A stretch of 64,000 bases of DNA from Zobellia nedashkovskayae. Its GTDB lineage: Bacteria > Bacteroidota > Bacteroidia > Flavobacteriales > Flavobacteriaceae. The stretch lies in the NCBI RefSeq assembly GCF_015330125.1, contig NZ_JADDXR010000002.1, forward strand, positions 4,042,685 to 4,106,684, written 5' to 3'. The number at the start of each line of letters is the position of its first letter. The stretch's first letter is position 1. The position numbers were made by a program, and so were the translations under genes. Below are positions 1 through 8,685 of this stretch, one piece after another. The notes beneath the pieces are model-generated. The model worked only from the letters and a program-made list of their open reading frames with translations, was not told the origin of the DNA and searched no databases.

Positions 1-106
1 GCTGAGCGTATTCTTTTTTAACGAATTCAACCAGTTCCTGAAAATAAGGTTGTTCAAATTCTTCAGAAAGTTGCTTTAACCAGCTTTCATGTATTTGTAC
101 TGTCAT
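1..106 (-). CDS. ung: Uracil-DNA glycosylase, N-terminal fragment (window edge)
   Basis: The minus strand starts with ATG at 106-104 and reads 35 codons off the left edge. The translation begins MTVQIHESWLKQL and continues with EEFEQPYFQELVEFV, which matches the N-terminus of family 1 uracil-DNA glycosylases (residues before the catalytic GQDPYH loop, which would lie outside the window). These enzymes excise uracil from DNA in base-excision repair. Only the start is visible, so the active site cannot be checked; the identification rests on the typical N-terminal helix pattern. Confidence 0.8.
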   Translation of the reverse strand, partial: MTVQIHESWLKQLSEEFEQPYFQELVEFVKKEYAQ

Positions 107-265
107 ATTTTATGCTCATTTTTGTATAGCAAGGGTAATTGCAAATAATCGATGTTCCATCCAAAGAAAACCTTCTTTAGAGAAGCTATTTTTCCATCGA
201 TTTCAAAATTACCTAAAATTTACAGTGTATTGGCTAAGAAAAGTCTGCTTTAAATATCGAGAAAA

Positions 266-778
266 ATGAAAAAGTGTGTTTTATCCCTATTGATGGTGTC
301 GTTACTCTATAGCTGTATTCAAGAAAAAAAAGAAGTCAGTTCTATAAATCCTGAAAATTGGTCTAAACGAAAGATTGACATCAGCAGTAAAGATTCGCTA
401 GAGTATGGTAAATCCTATTTATCCATATATTCTCAAATTTACAGCATGACGGAGCATAAAACGCACAACCTAACTGCTATGGCTAGTTTAAGAAACACAA
501 GTGATAAAGATACCGTATACTTGACAAAAGCAGAATATTTTGATACTCACGGTAAACCGGTACGTACTTATTTTGACCACCCCATTTATTTAGCCCCAAT
601 GGAAACCACTGAAATAATTATTGATGAGGTTGACATTGAAGGTGGAACAGGTTCTAATTTCTTAATTGAATGGAAGGTGCCAAAAGGTTGTCCAGAACCA
701 TTATTTGAAGGAATAATGAACTCCACCATGTCTCAGCAAGGTCTTTCGTTTACCACACAAGCAAGACGTATTGAGTAA
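266..778 (+). CDS. DUF3124-family lipoprotein
   Basis: 170 residues. The N-terminus is a lipoprotein signal (MKKCVLSLLMVSLLYSC, Cys17), so it is probably exported and lipidated. The body carries the DUF3124 pattern: GKSYLSIYSQIY near residue 48, then a block on 'NLTAMASLRNTSDKDTV', a YFDTHGK turn and the GGTGSNFLIEW block near residue 127. The function of DUF3124 is unknown. It precedes mutS2 by 79 bp on the same strand, but mutS2 has its own -7 element, so a shared operon is uncertain. Confidence 0.75.
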   Translation: MKKCVLSLLMVSLLYSCIQEKKEVSSINPENWSKRKIDISSKDSLEYGKSYLSIYSQIYSMTEHKTHNLTAMASLRNTSDKDTVYLTKAEYFDTHGKPVRTYFDHPIYLAPMETTEIIIDEVDIEGGTGSNFLIEWKVPKGCPEPLFEGIMNSTMSQQGLSFTTQARRIE

Positions 779-830
779 TAGCCTGATTTTCTTGTCTGTT
801 CAATGGATTTTAAATCTCGCTACCAATGCC

Positions 831-838
831 TACCTTTG
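831..838 (+). promoter_or_regulatory. Candidate Bacteroidota -7 promoter element for mutS2
   Basis: TACCTTTG matches the Bacteroidota -7 consensus TAnnTTTG, 19 bp upstream of the mutS2 ATG. No convincing TTG -33 element is seen at the usual distance, so support is from position and the -7 match only. Confidence 0.4.
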
Positions 839-857
839 CCGTCGCAATTAAATAAGA

Positions 858-3032
858 ATGGCAAATATTCACTCCAAGACAGTTCAAGACCTTGAATTCC
901 CTACAGTTTTAAAGCAAGTTTCAGCTCGCTGCTCTACCGAATTAGGTAAAGAGCGTGCTTTGGAAATCGCTCCAATAGACGACAAGGAAGCGTTGGTTGA
1001 GGTTTTAGGGCAAACAGCAGAGTATCTGTCCTCTTTTATTAGTGAAAACCGAATACCTCCTCATGGTTTTGACGCCATAAACAAAGAGCTTCAACTGCTT
1101 AGAATAGAAAACACGACTCTGGAGGTTTCTAGTTTTAAAAAAATCGGAACCATTTGTACGACGGTGACCGCACATAAAAAATTTCTTAAAAAGTTTAAAG
1201 AATACTACCCCTTACTCTTTGAGGTTTCCAATAAAGTTGAGTTGAACACAGATATTCCGAAAGAAATTGATGTAGTTATTGACCGTTTTGGAGAAGTTAA
1301 GGACCGAGCTTCGAACAAGCTTTTTGATGTACGTCGCCAAATGAACCAAGTGAAAGGGAAAATTGGCCAGAGTTTTGCTTCGGCTTTAAATACCTACCAC
1401 GGTTCTGATTATTTAGATGATATACGGGAGTCAGTCGTCGAAAACCGTAGGGTTTTGGCGGTCAAAGCCATGTACCGTAGAAAAATAAAGGGTACGGTAA
1501 TGGGTACTTCCAAAACAGGAAGCATTGTTTATATTGAACCAGAAGCTACTTTAAAATATAGTCGGGAACTAAATAATCTTGAGTATGATGAAAAGGAAGA
1601 GATTCAGCGTATTCTGAACGAGCTTACGGACCAAATACGCCCTTTTGCTTGGTTATTAGCCGAATATCAAGACTTCCTTGCGCATATGGACATTACGGCC
1701 GCTAAGGCTTCTTATGCTAGGGACACGAACTCTTTACTACCTAAAATAAATGATGAAAAGCGACTCTATTTACGAAATGCTTTTCACCCATTGTTGTATT
1801 TAAGTAACAAATTACAGCGTACAGAAACCTACCCACAGACTATAGAGCTGCATTCTGAAAATAGGATTATAGTTATCAGCGGACCTAATGCCGGAGGTAA
1901 AAGTATCACCTTAAAAACAATTGGACTACTTCAAGTAATGCTTCAATCAGGGCTTCTAATTCCCGTTCATGAAAGGAGTTCCGTTTGTTTTTTTAGTACC
2001 ATATTGACAGATATTGGTGACAATCAATCTATAGAAAATCACCTAAGTACCTACAGCTATCGTTTAAAGAATATGAAGAACTTTTTACGGATTTGCGATA
2101 ACGAAACGCTCTTTCTTATTGATGAATTCGGAACAGGAAGTGACCCTGAACTAGGTGGTGCCCTAGCAGAGGCTTTCTTAGAGATTTTCTATGAACGAGG
2201 AGCGTATGGCGTTATCACAACACATTATGCCAATTTAAAAGCCTTGGCGGACGAGTTACCACATACGACTAATGCGAACATGGTTTTTAACAGCAAAACA
2301 CTAGAACCTACATTTCAATTGGTCCTAGGAGAAGCTGGTAGTTCGTTTACTTTTGAGGTTGCCCAAAAGAACGGTATCCCCTACAGTTTAATTAACAAAG
2401 CAAAGAAAAAGGTGGAGCGGGGCAAAGTCCGTTTTGACGCTACCATAGCCAAACTTCAGAAAGAGCGCAGTAAAATGGCGCAAACAGGCACTAGACTTCA
2501 AGAGGAAGAGTCCAAAGCACGAGAAGAGGCTATGCGACTGGAGAAATTGAACGCCAAAGTAAAGAGCAAACTAGAGGACTATCAAGAATTGTACGACCAT
2601 GACCAGCGCATGGTGCAGCTAGGAAATAAGATTGACAAGGCTGCAGACCGTTATTTTATAGATAACAAGAAACGACCGCTTGTTTCTGAGCTATTACGGA
2701 TCGTAGAAACGGAAAACAGCAAGCGTAAAAAGAAAACGGCCAAAGAAGCTAAGGTAGAACGCACCAAAAAGGCGCAAGTAAAAGAGGAAGTTCAAAAAGA
2801 GGTAAAAGTAATTCGGGAGAAAAAGATAGTCGAAAAGAAAAAAGCGGTTATTAAAGAGAAGAATAAGCCACGGCCTATTTTTCAACTAGGAGATCGCGTC
2901 CGTATGCAAGACGGTAAAGCGGTTGGTACAATAGATAAGCTTGAAAAGAAAAAGGCAATAGTGAACTACGGCATCTTCACCACCAATGTTAGCGTTGACC
3001 AATTGGAGCTTGTGGAGCGGGTTAAGAAGTAA
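858..3032 (+). CDS. mutS2: MutS2-type ATPase lacking an Smr domain
   Basis: 724 residues. Residues 1-330 resemble the MutS core/lever region of MutS2. The ATPase has Walker A GPNAGGKS at 342-349, Walker B LFLIDEFGTGSDPE near 410-425 and the THYANLK histidine switch. A long charged coiled coil (about 510-660) follows, then a short basic KOW-like tail (FQLGDRVRMQDGKAVGTI). Canonical MutS2 is about 780 residues and ends in an Smr nuclease domain with an H-G-x-G type motif; none is seen here, so nuclease action at branched DNA or stalled ribosomes would need to be lost or supplied in trans. From my knowledge, short flavobacterial MutS2 proteins are common, so this is probably not a recent truncation. 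Confidence 0.9.
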   Translation: MANIHSKTVQDLEFPTVLKQVSARCSTELGKERALEIAPIDDKEALVEVLGQTAEYLSSFISENRIPPHGFDAINKELQLLRIENTTLEVSSFKKIGTICTTVTAHKKFLKKFKEYYPLLFEVSNKVELNTDIPKEIDVVIDRFGEVKDRASNKLFDVRRQMNQVKGKIGQSFASALNTYHGSDYLDDIRESVVENRRVLAVKAMYRRKIKGTVMGTSKTGSIVYIEPEATLKYSRELNNLEYDEKEEIQRILNELTDQIRPFAWLLAEYQDFLAHMDITAAKASYARDTNSLLPKINDEKRLYLRNAFHPLLYLSNKLQRTETYPQTIELHSENRIIVISGPNAGGKSITLKTIGLLQVMLQSGLLIPVHERSSVCFFSTILTDIGDNQSIENHLSTYSYRLKNMKNFLRICDNETLFLIDEFGTGSDPELGGALAEAFLEIFYERGAYGVITTHYANLKALADELPHTTNANMVFNSKTLEPTFQLVLGEAGSSFTFEVAQKNGIPYSLINKAKKKVERGKVRFDATIAKLQKERSKMAQTGTRLQEEESKAREEAMRLEKLNAKVKSKLEDYQELYDHDQRMVQLGNKIDKAADRYFIDNKKRPLVSELLRIVETENSKRKKKTAKEAKVERTKKAQVKEEVQKEVKVIREKKIVEKKKAVIKEKNKPRPIFQLGDRVRMQDGKAVGTIDKLEKKKAIVNYGIFTTNVSVDQLELVERVKK

Positions 3033-3172
3033 GTATCCCAAGAAAATTATCTCTATCAATAGCGATAAAAGGATTGTTTTTCTTGGATATATAAACACTT
3101 AACCTTTTTAGGCCTCTCGTAAATCTCTAATAAAATTTAGGTCTTCAATAAATACAGCATTAACTTTACACC

Positions 3173-3580
3173 GTGGAAAATTCAAAACAAATTATTCTTT
3201 TTGACGGTGTTTGCAACCTGTGCAACGGTGCTATTCAGTTTATCATTAAACATGATAAAAACGATGTTTTCCGATATGCTCCACTTCAAAGCGATTTAGG
3301 AAAGAAGCTGATTTCACAGCGGAATATTGACTCTTCAAGTATCGATTCCATAATTTTAATAGAACATGGTGTTGCTTATTACATTAAATCTGATGCCGCG
3401 CTAGAAATAGGAAAACAATTGAAAGGGTATAAAACAATTTCATCAATACTACATTGGATTCCCGTTAATATTCGTGATATCGTATACGATTTAATTGCGC
3501 GTAATCGTTACAAATGGTGGGGCAAAAAAGAGCAATGTATGATTCCTACACCTGAGCTCAAATCCAAGTTTTTAAGCTAA
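3173..3580 (+). CDS. DCC-family thiol-disulfide oxidoreductase (DUF393)
   Basis: 135 residues starting at GTG 3173; no ATG lies upstream in frame before the motif. The N-terminus has the family signature FDGVCNLCNGAI (D-x3-C-x2-C), followed by the conserved RYAPLQSDLGKKL and the C-terminal WIPVNIRDIVYDLIARNRY block. DCC proteins have a thioredoxin-like fold and are predicted thiol-disulfide oxidoreductases; the physiological partner is not known. There is no signal peptide, so it is probably cytoplasmic. Flanking intergenic regions suggest a single-gene unit. Confidence 0.88.
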   Translation: MENSKQIILFDGVCNLCNGAIQFIIKHDKNDVFRYAPLQSDLGKKLISQRNIDSSSIDSIILIEHGVAYYIKSDAALEIGKQLKGYKTISSILHWIPVNIRDIVYDLIARNRYKWWGKKEQCMIPTPELKSKFLS

Positions 3581-3778
3581 ACTGTTTTATTTAGAAAGAA
3601 GAGCTATCTAACCCTTTTTATCTTTATAAATATTCATACCTCTGCGAAAGCTAGTACATTCCACCACTCATTATTTAAATCCTCATACTAAAGCTATGTT
3701 CTTATGAGATAGCCTTTTATGTATATGAACAAACCTAAATGAGCTAAATCATAGATTTTTACAACCAATTCAAAACGT

Positions 3779-4885
3779 ATGTCAAAGGAAATAAGAAAAA
3801 GGGGATATAAAAAAAAGCGATACATAATTCCGCTAGGTATTATAGTGTTCCTAATTGTATTACGATTATTCATGCCGGTATTGGTCAAGAACTATGTGAA
3901 TAATGTTTTGGCAGATATTCCAGGGTATTATGGTCATGTAGATGGTATTGATATTGATTTATATAGAGGCGCTTATGTAATTGAAAATATGACACTTAGC
4001 AAAGTTGAAGCAGGTTCCGAAGTCCCGTTTTTGGATTTTGAAGAAACCGATATTTCAATTGAATGGAATGCCTTAATAAAAGGTAGAATTGTTAGTGAGA
4101 TTCATATAAATAAGCCAAAAATTATTTATGTTCTCGAAGACCAACAGGATGACGGAACGGAGCCTGAGGTTGAAGATTGGACTAAAGCTTTAACGGATTT
4201 AGTTCCTATATCAATTAATAATCTCCAAATAACCGATGGAACGGTAGCTTTCGTTCAAATGCAGGCTGACCCAACCATAGATCTAAACCTCAAAAACTTA
4301 AATTTAAACGCTACTAACCTTAGAAACGTGATTCAGAAAGAACGTTCCTTGCCCTCAGAGGTTAGCGCAACAGCTACTTCAATTGGCAACGGAAATCTAG
4401 TTCTAGATGGCAAAATGAACCTTGTAAAGGAGGTTCCTGATATGGATATTGCTTTTTCTGTCACAGAGGCGGATGTAAAAGCATTAAATGACTTCACGAA
4501 GTATTATGCAGAAATAGACTTTGAAAGCGGCACGTTTGAAGTTTTTGGCGAGATAGCTATTGCGGATGGGTATCTTAAAGGCTCTATAAAACCTATTATT
4601 AAAGACAGTAAACTCGTTGGAAAAGAAGATGGATTTCTTGAAACCCTATGGGAAGGCTTTGTTGGCTTCTTTAAATTTGTCCTTAAAAACCAGAAAAACA
4701 ACACGTTAGCAACCAAGGTTCCTCTTGAAGGCGATTTGAATAATCTAGGAACAAAAACATGGCCCACAGTAACTAACATCTTTAAGAATGCTTGGATAAA
4801 AGCATATAAGGGCGTAGTAGATGACGATATAAATTTTGAAGATGCTGAAAAGGAGGCTGATAGTGTAAAACAAAAAGCGAAATAA
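3779..4885 (+). CDS. DUF748 (AsmA-like) membrane-anchored protein
   Basis: 368 residues. A basic start (KKKR) leads into one transmembrane helix (about residues 16-35), then an extracytoplasmic region of alternating beta-type repeats. The VDGIDIDLYRGAYVIENMTL block near residue 54 and HINKPKIIYV near 109 are typical of DUF748/AsmA-like proteins, which share a fold with bridge-like lipid transport and outer-membrane homeostasis proteins. It has no operon partner: the neighbour downstream is convergent across a terminator whose left arm overlaps this stop codon. Assignment to DUF748 is good; a lipid-transport role is inference. Confidence 0.75.
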   Translation: MSKEIRKRGYKKKRYIIPLGIIVFLIVLRLFMPVLVKNYVNNVLADIPGYYGHVDGIDIDLYRGAYVIENMTLSKVEAGSEVPFLDFEETDISIEWNALIKGRIVSEIHINKPKIIYVLEDQQDDGTEPEVEDWTKALTDLVPISINNLQITDGTVAFVQMQADPTIDLNLKNLNLNATNLRNVIQKERSLPSEVSATATSIGNGNLVLDGKMNLVKEVPDMDIAFSVTEADVKALNDFTKYYAEIDFESGTFEVFGEIAIADGYLKGSIKPIIKDSKLVGKEDGFLETLWEGFVGFFKFVLKNQKNNTLATKVPLEGDLNNLGTKTWPTVTNIFKNAWIKAYKGVVDDDINFEDAEKEADSVKQKAK

Positions 4886-4937
4886 TTTTTAGGGCATTGT
4901 TGTTCAATAACAACTTCCCAGAACTATTTCGCTTTTT
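4872..4937. terminator. Bidirectional terminator between convergent genes
   Basis: Arms AAAAAGCGAAATA (4872-4884) and TATTTCGCTTTTT (4925-4937) pair perfectly over 13 bp. A second hairpin, GTTGTT-CAAT-AACAAC (4899-4914), lies in the loop. The left arm contains the end of the DUF748 gene including most of its stop codon. The A-rich and T-rich ends allow termination in both directions. Confidence 0.75.
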
Positions 4938-4957
4938 AAATTTATGTGGTTTACTAG

Positions 4958-6283
4958 TTATTTCACTTCATCATAATGATCATCCCAATTCTGTACATGG
5001 GGTTTGCCTAATTTTCCAACAGACTTGGCCACCATCATCGCAACGCAAGCATCACCGGTAACATTTACTACGGTACGGAGCATATCCAAAGGTCTGTCTA
5101 CTGCAAATATAAGTGCCAATCCTATTGCCAATTTATCTTGCGGAAAACCAATCGCCTCTAGAACAATTACCAGCATAACCATACCGGCACCAGGAACCGC
5201 CGCAGATCCAATTGAGGCCAATAACGCAGTAAGTACAATAGTCAGTTGTCCACTAAAAGATAGATCAAACCCTAAGGCCTGCGCTATAAAAACAGCAGCA
5301 ACGCCTTGGTAAAGACTTGTACCGTCCATATTTATAGTAGCACCAACGGGAAGTACAAAACTAGACACCTCTTTATCTACACCAATATGCTCCTCTACCC
5401 TTTCCATAGTTACTGGTAAAGTAGCTGCACTAGAACTCGTGGAGAACGCTAAAAGTTGAGCAGGGCTCATTTCTTTTAAGAATTTCCATGGGCTGTAGCG
5501 CGTAAAAGTTGCCACAACTACACTATAGAAAACAATCATTAACAACAACCCTAGTGTTACTACACCAGCGTATTTTAAAAGAGCTATAAGCAAATCCGGG
5601 TCACCCGAAGTAGCTACAACGTTCGCCAACAGTGCAAAAACGGCTATAGGAGCGCTGAGCATAATCAAATCCACCATCTTTAAAACAATGTCATTGAGGG
5701 AATCGAAAAAATCTTTAAGGGGTTTAGCTTTCTCTTCTCCTATTAGAAGCATGGAGATACCCATGAAAATGGTAAAAAAGATAACCTGTAACATTAAACT
5801 GTTATCGCCTAATGCCTTAACTGCATTATCTGGCACCATATCTTCTAAAAACTGAAGCGGGCCGCTATCTTGTTGTCTATGTGCTTCTTCCAACTTGGAA
5901 GTAACACCACTATCACTTGAATACGTCTCTGTTAACTTAGCTATGGTATCTTCGGATATTCCTTCGCCTGGTTTGAGGAGATTCACTAAAATAAGCCCGA
6001 TGGAAATAGCAATTACAGTGGTACCAATATAAATGGCTATTGTGCGCAAACCAATATTACGGAACTTAGAAATATCCTTTAAATCCGATATTCCTTTTAT
6101 CAGCGAAGCTAAAATAAGTGGAATTGCAATTAGCTTTAGAAGCTTAACGAAAATGGAACCTAAAGGGTTGATCCAATCTAGAACAAAATCCCTGCCCCAA
6201 TCAACATAAGTCATTCCAAAACCAAAGAGAATACCTAAGACCATTCCAATCAAGATTCTCCAGTGTAATTCCAATTTTTTCAT
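4958..6283 (-). CDS. Dicarboxylate/amino acid:cation symporter (DAACS family)
   Basis: 441 residues, eight-helix-plus-hairpins architecture of the GltP/DctA/EAAT family. Diagnostic pieces are the serine-rich re-entrant loop FSTSSSAATLPVTM, the NMDGTSLYQGVAAVFIAQ helix (Na+/substrate site, related to the NMDGT motif) and PGAGMVMLVIVLEAIG. A charged loop of about 50 residues (near 115-165) follows TM3. It imports C4-dicarboxylates or acidic amino acids with Na+ or H+; substrate cannot be fixed by eye. The gene stands alone, 99 bp downstream of aroC on the same strand. Confidence 0.93.
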   Translation of the reverse strand: MKKLELHWRILIGMVLGILFGFGMTYVDWGRDFVLDWINPLGSIFVKLLKLIAIPLILASLIKGISDLKDISKFRNIGLRTIAIYIGTTVIAISIGLILVNLLKPGEGISEDTIAKLTETYSSDSGVTSKLEEAHRQQDSGPLQFLEDMVPDNAVKALGDNSLMLQVIFFTIFMGISMLLIGEEKAKPLKDFFDSLNDIVLKMVDLIMLSAPIAVFALLANVVATSGDPDLLIALLKYAGVVTLGLLLMIVFYSVVVATFTRYSPWKFLKEMSPAQLLAFSTSSSAATLPVTMERVEEHIGVDKEVSSFVLPVGATINMDGTSLYQGVAAVFIAQALGFDLSFSGQLTIVLTALLASIGSAAVPGAGMVMLVIVLEAIGFPQDKLAIGLALIFAVDRPLDMLRTVVNVTGDACVAMMVAKSVGKLGKPHVQNWDDHYDEVK

Positions 6284-6382
6284 TCATCAAAAGTTTAAGC
6301 AAGTAATATACTGCTTTTGATCTGAAAGCAGAAAAACAACCTACAAATCCCCTCTGGTTTTAATGAATTGCCAATAAACTGA

Positions 6383-7453
6383 TTACGAATTTGCCTTAAT
6401 AGTACGATTCAGCAAGGTAAAATCCGCCATTACTAATGCGGCCATAGCCTCAACAATAGGCACAGCGCGTGGAACTACACATGGGTCATGACGACCTTTC
6501 CCTTTTGTTTGAACAAAATTACCTTCCTTATCTATAGTTTGATACGGCTGAATTATAGTAGCCACAGGCTTGAAAGCTATATTAAAATAGATATCCATTC
6601 CGTTGCTGATACCACCTTGTATTCCCCCACTATTATTGGTCTTTGTGGTACCATCTTGGTTAAATTGGTCATTGTGCTCACTGCCTTTCATAGCAACACC
6701 GTCAAATCCGCTGCCATATTCAAAACCTTTAACCGCATTTATAGAAAGCATAGCTTTCCCCAATTCTGCATGAAGCTTATCAAATGCAGGTTCTCCAAGG
6801 CCAATTGGTACATTTTGAATGACACAGCTAATAACACCTCCAACGGTATCACCTTCTTTACGTATCTCTTTGATGTACGCTTCCATTTCAGCTGCCATTT
6901 TTGGATCAGGGCAGCGAACAGGATTAGCTTCAATTTGAGAAAAGTCTAAATCCTGATAAGGTGTTTCCATTTTCATGTTCCCTACTTGAGAAACATAAGC
7001 ATTTATTTTCATTTCGGACAAAAACTGTTTCGCCAAAGCGCCGGCCACTACTCTACTTGCAGTTTCCCTTGCAGAACTTCGGCCACCGCCACGATAATCT
7101 CTAAAACCATATTTTTGGTCATAAACATAATCTGCGTGAGAAGGACGGTAAGAGTCCTTTATGTGCGTGTAATCGTGAGATTTTTGATTGGTATTATGAA
7201 TGGCAAAACCAATAGGCGTACCTGTGGTCTTTCCTTCAAATATTCCAGAATAAAATTCTACCGTATCCGGTTCCTTTCTTTGGGTAACAATAGCAGATTG
7301 ACCTGGTTTTCTTCGGTTTAACTCGTTTTGAATGGCATCAAAATCGACCTCAATTCCTGATGGACAGCCATCTAAAACTCCTCCTATTGCTACACCATGA
7401 GATTCTCCAAACGTTGATAGTTTAAATAGGGTTCCAAAAGAATTTCCAGCCAT
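6383..7453 (-). CDS. aroC: Chorismate synthase
   Basis: 356 residues, the usual length. It converts 5-enolpyruvylshikimate-3-phosphate to chorismate with reduced FMN, the last shikimate step. Visible signatures are [18 protein letters not shown] at the N-terminus, the [18 protein letters not shown] block, the [21 protein letters not shown] region and the C-terminal [17 protein letters not shown]. All are intact. It appears monocistronic; no other shikimate gene lies in the window. Confidence 0.98.
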   Translation of the reverse strand: MAGNSFGTLFKLSTFGESHGVAIGGVLDGCPSGIEVDFDAIQNELNRRKPGQSAIVTQRKEPDTVEFYSGIFEGKTTGTPIGFAIHNTNQKSHDYTHIKDSYRPSHADYVYDQKYGFRDYRGGGRSSARETASRVVAGALAKQFLSEMKINAYVSQVGNMKMETPYQDLDFSQIEANPVRCPDPKMAAEMEAYIKEIRKEGDTVGGVISCVIQNVPIGLGEPAFDKLHAELGKAMLSINAVKGFEYGSGFDGVAMKGSEHNDQFNQDGTTKTNNSGGIQGGISNGMDIYFNIAFKPVATIIQPYQTIDKEGNFVQTKGKGRHDPCVVPRAVPIVEAMAALVMADFTLLNRTIKANS

Positions 7454-7812
7454 TCTAAAATATTAAAAGTTAATTAATGCTAAACCAAATTCTATCAAAA
7501 CTTAAAACAGAACACTGTTTGTTAGGCTAAAGGTTAATTTGGTCTAAGCTAGCGGTAAAGATAAATCTTAAATCATTGACCGCAAAATTAGCCTTTGTGT
7601 ATTATACATTAAGATGATGCAGGTATTTTCTTAATGATTATTTAATGGTTTCAACATCTATTGGTGTTATCAAATTCATGTTTACTTTACATATATATAA
7701 TTTATTTGTATATCCCCAGAGTTAAAAGGAATACCGGCAGATCTGACGGTTATTCTATTCGTTTTTTAAGAGAGCTAGAACACCATATATAAATTGAACA
7801 TACCTGTCAATT
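7454..7812. other. 359-bp divergent intergenic region, no gene seen
   Basis: This AT-rich gap separates aroC (minus) from the phosphoesterase (plus). It must hold both promoters, but I find no exact TAnnTTTG/TTG pair and no convincing hairpin or small ORF. Confidence 0.5.
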
Positions 7813-8676
7813 ATGAAAAAACGAAAAGTAGACATTGCTGTAATTTCAGATGTTCATTTGGGTAGTTACGAATGCCATGCAGACGAATTGTTGACCTATT
7901 TAAGTAGCATTCAACCAAAGACGCTCATTTTAAATGGAGATATTCTTGATATAAGAAGATTTAACAAAAGTTACTTTCCACCAGAGCACACAAAGGTGCT
8001 CCGTAAAATCATTACCCTGTCAATGAAAGGCGTAGAAGTGTATTACATTACGGGAAACCACGATGATATGATGCGAAGGTTCGCAGGTATTTCATTGGGC
8101 AACTTACATATTGTAAACAAACTATTGCTAGATATTAACGGCAAGAAGGCTTGGTTTTTTCATGGGGACATTTTTGATATATCCATGCGCAACGCCAAAT
8201 GGCTAACTAAATTGGGTGGATATGGTTACGGTTTGATTTTTATTGCCAACCGAGCTTTAAACTGGTCATTGAAAAAAAGAGGGAAAGACAAATACTCTCT
8301 TTCTAAAAAGATAAAAAAGAACAACAAGAAAAGCTTGGACTACATTGCCAAATTTGAAAAGTCTGCTGTTGATATTGCTATTGAGAACGATTACGATTAT
8401 GTGGTTTGCGGTCATATTCATCAACCAAAGAAGAGCAGACACGAAACAGATAATGGCGCTTGTACCTATCTAAATTCTGGAGATTGGGTCGAAAACCTAA
8501 CCGCATTGGAGTATTCTTTAAAACGATGGAAAGTCTACCGTTACAATCATGATAAACTTTCCCCTTTTTTTATGGATGAGGAATTGAAGAACATGAACAT
8601 GCAAGACCTCATAAACTCTATAGCCATGTCAAAATTAAAATCAGAAAAAGAAGGTGAAACCCCTCTTGAAAGTTGA
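7813..8676 (+). CDS. LpxH-like metallophosphoesterase (UDP-2,3-diacylglucosamine hydrolase family)
   Basis: 287 residues with the full calcineurin-like metal set: DVHLGS (D13, H15), NGDILD (D43), GNHDD (N82, H83), HGDIFD (H117) and GHIHQPK near residue 201. The spacing and the HGDIFD/GHIHQP pair are typical of the LpxH-related bacteroidete branch, which hydrolyses the pyrophosphate of UDP-2,3-diacylglucosamine in lipid A synthesis. A basic, amphipathic stretch (about 136-170) could contact membrane. It is convergent with the FAD/Fe-S gene, with only 9 bp between stops. The exact substrate is inferred from the family. Confidence 0.82.
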   Translation: MKKRKVDIAVISDVHLGSYECHADELLTYLSSIQPKTLILNGDILDIRRFNKSYFPPEHTKVLRKIITLSMKGVEVYYITGNHDDMMRRFAGISLGNLHIVNKLLLDINGKKAWFFHGDIFDISMRNAKWLTKLGGYGYGLIFIANRALNWSLKKRGKDKYSLSKKIKKNNKKSLDYIAKFEKSAVDIAIENDYDYVVCGHIHQPKKSRHETDNGACTYLNSGDWVENLTALEYSLKRWKVYRYNHDKLSPFFMDEELKNMNMQDLINSIAMSKLKSEKEGETPLES

Positions 8677-8685
8677 TTTTAACTC

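Noticed and set aside
6488..6949. 153-codon plus-strand open frame
   Set aside because: Lies wholly inside aroC on the opposite strand; low-complexity composition and no domain; a shadow of the real gene.
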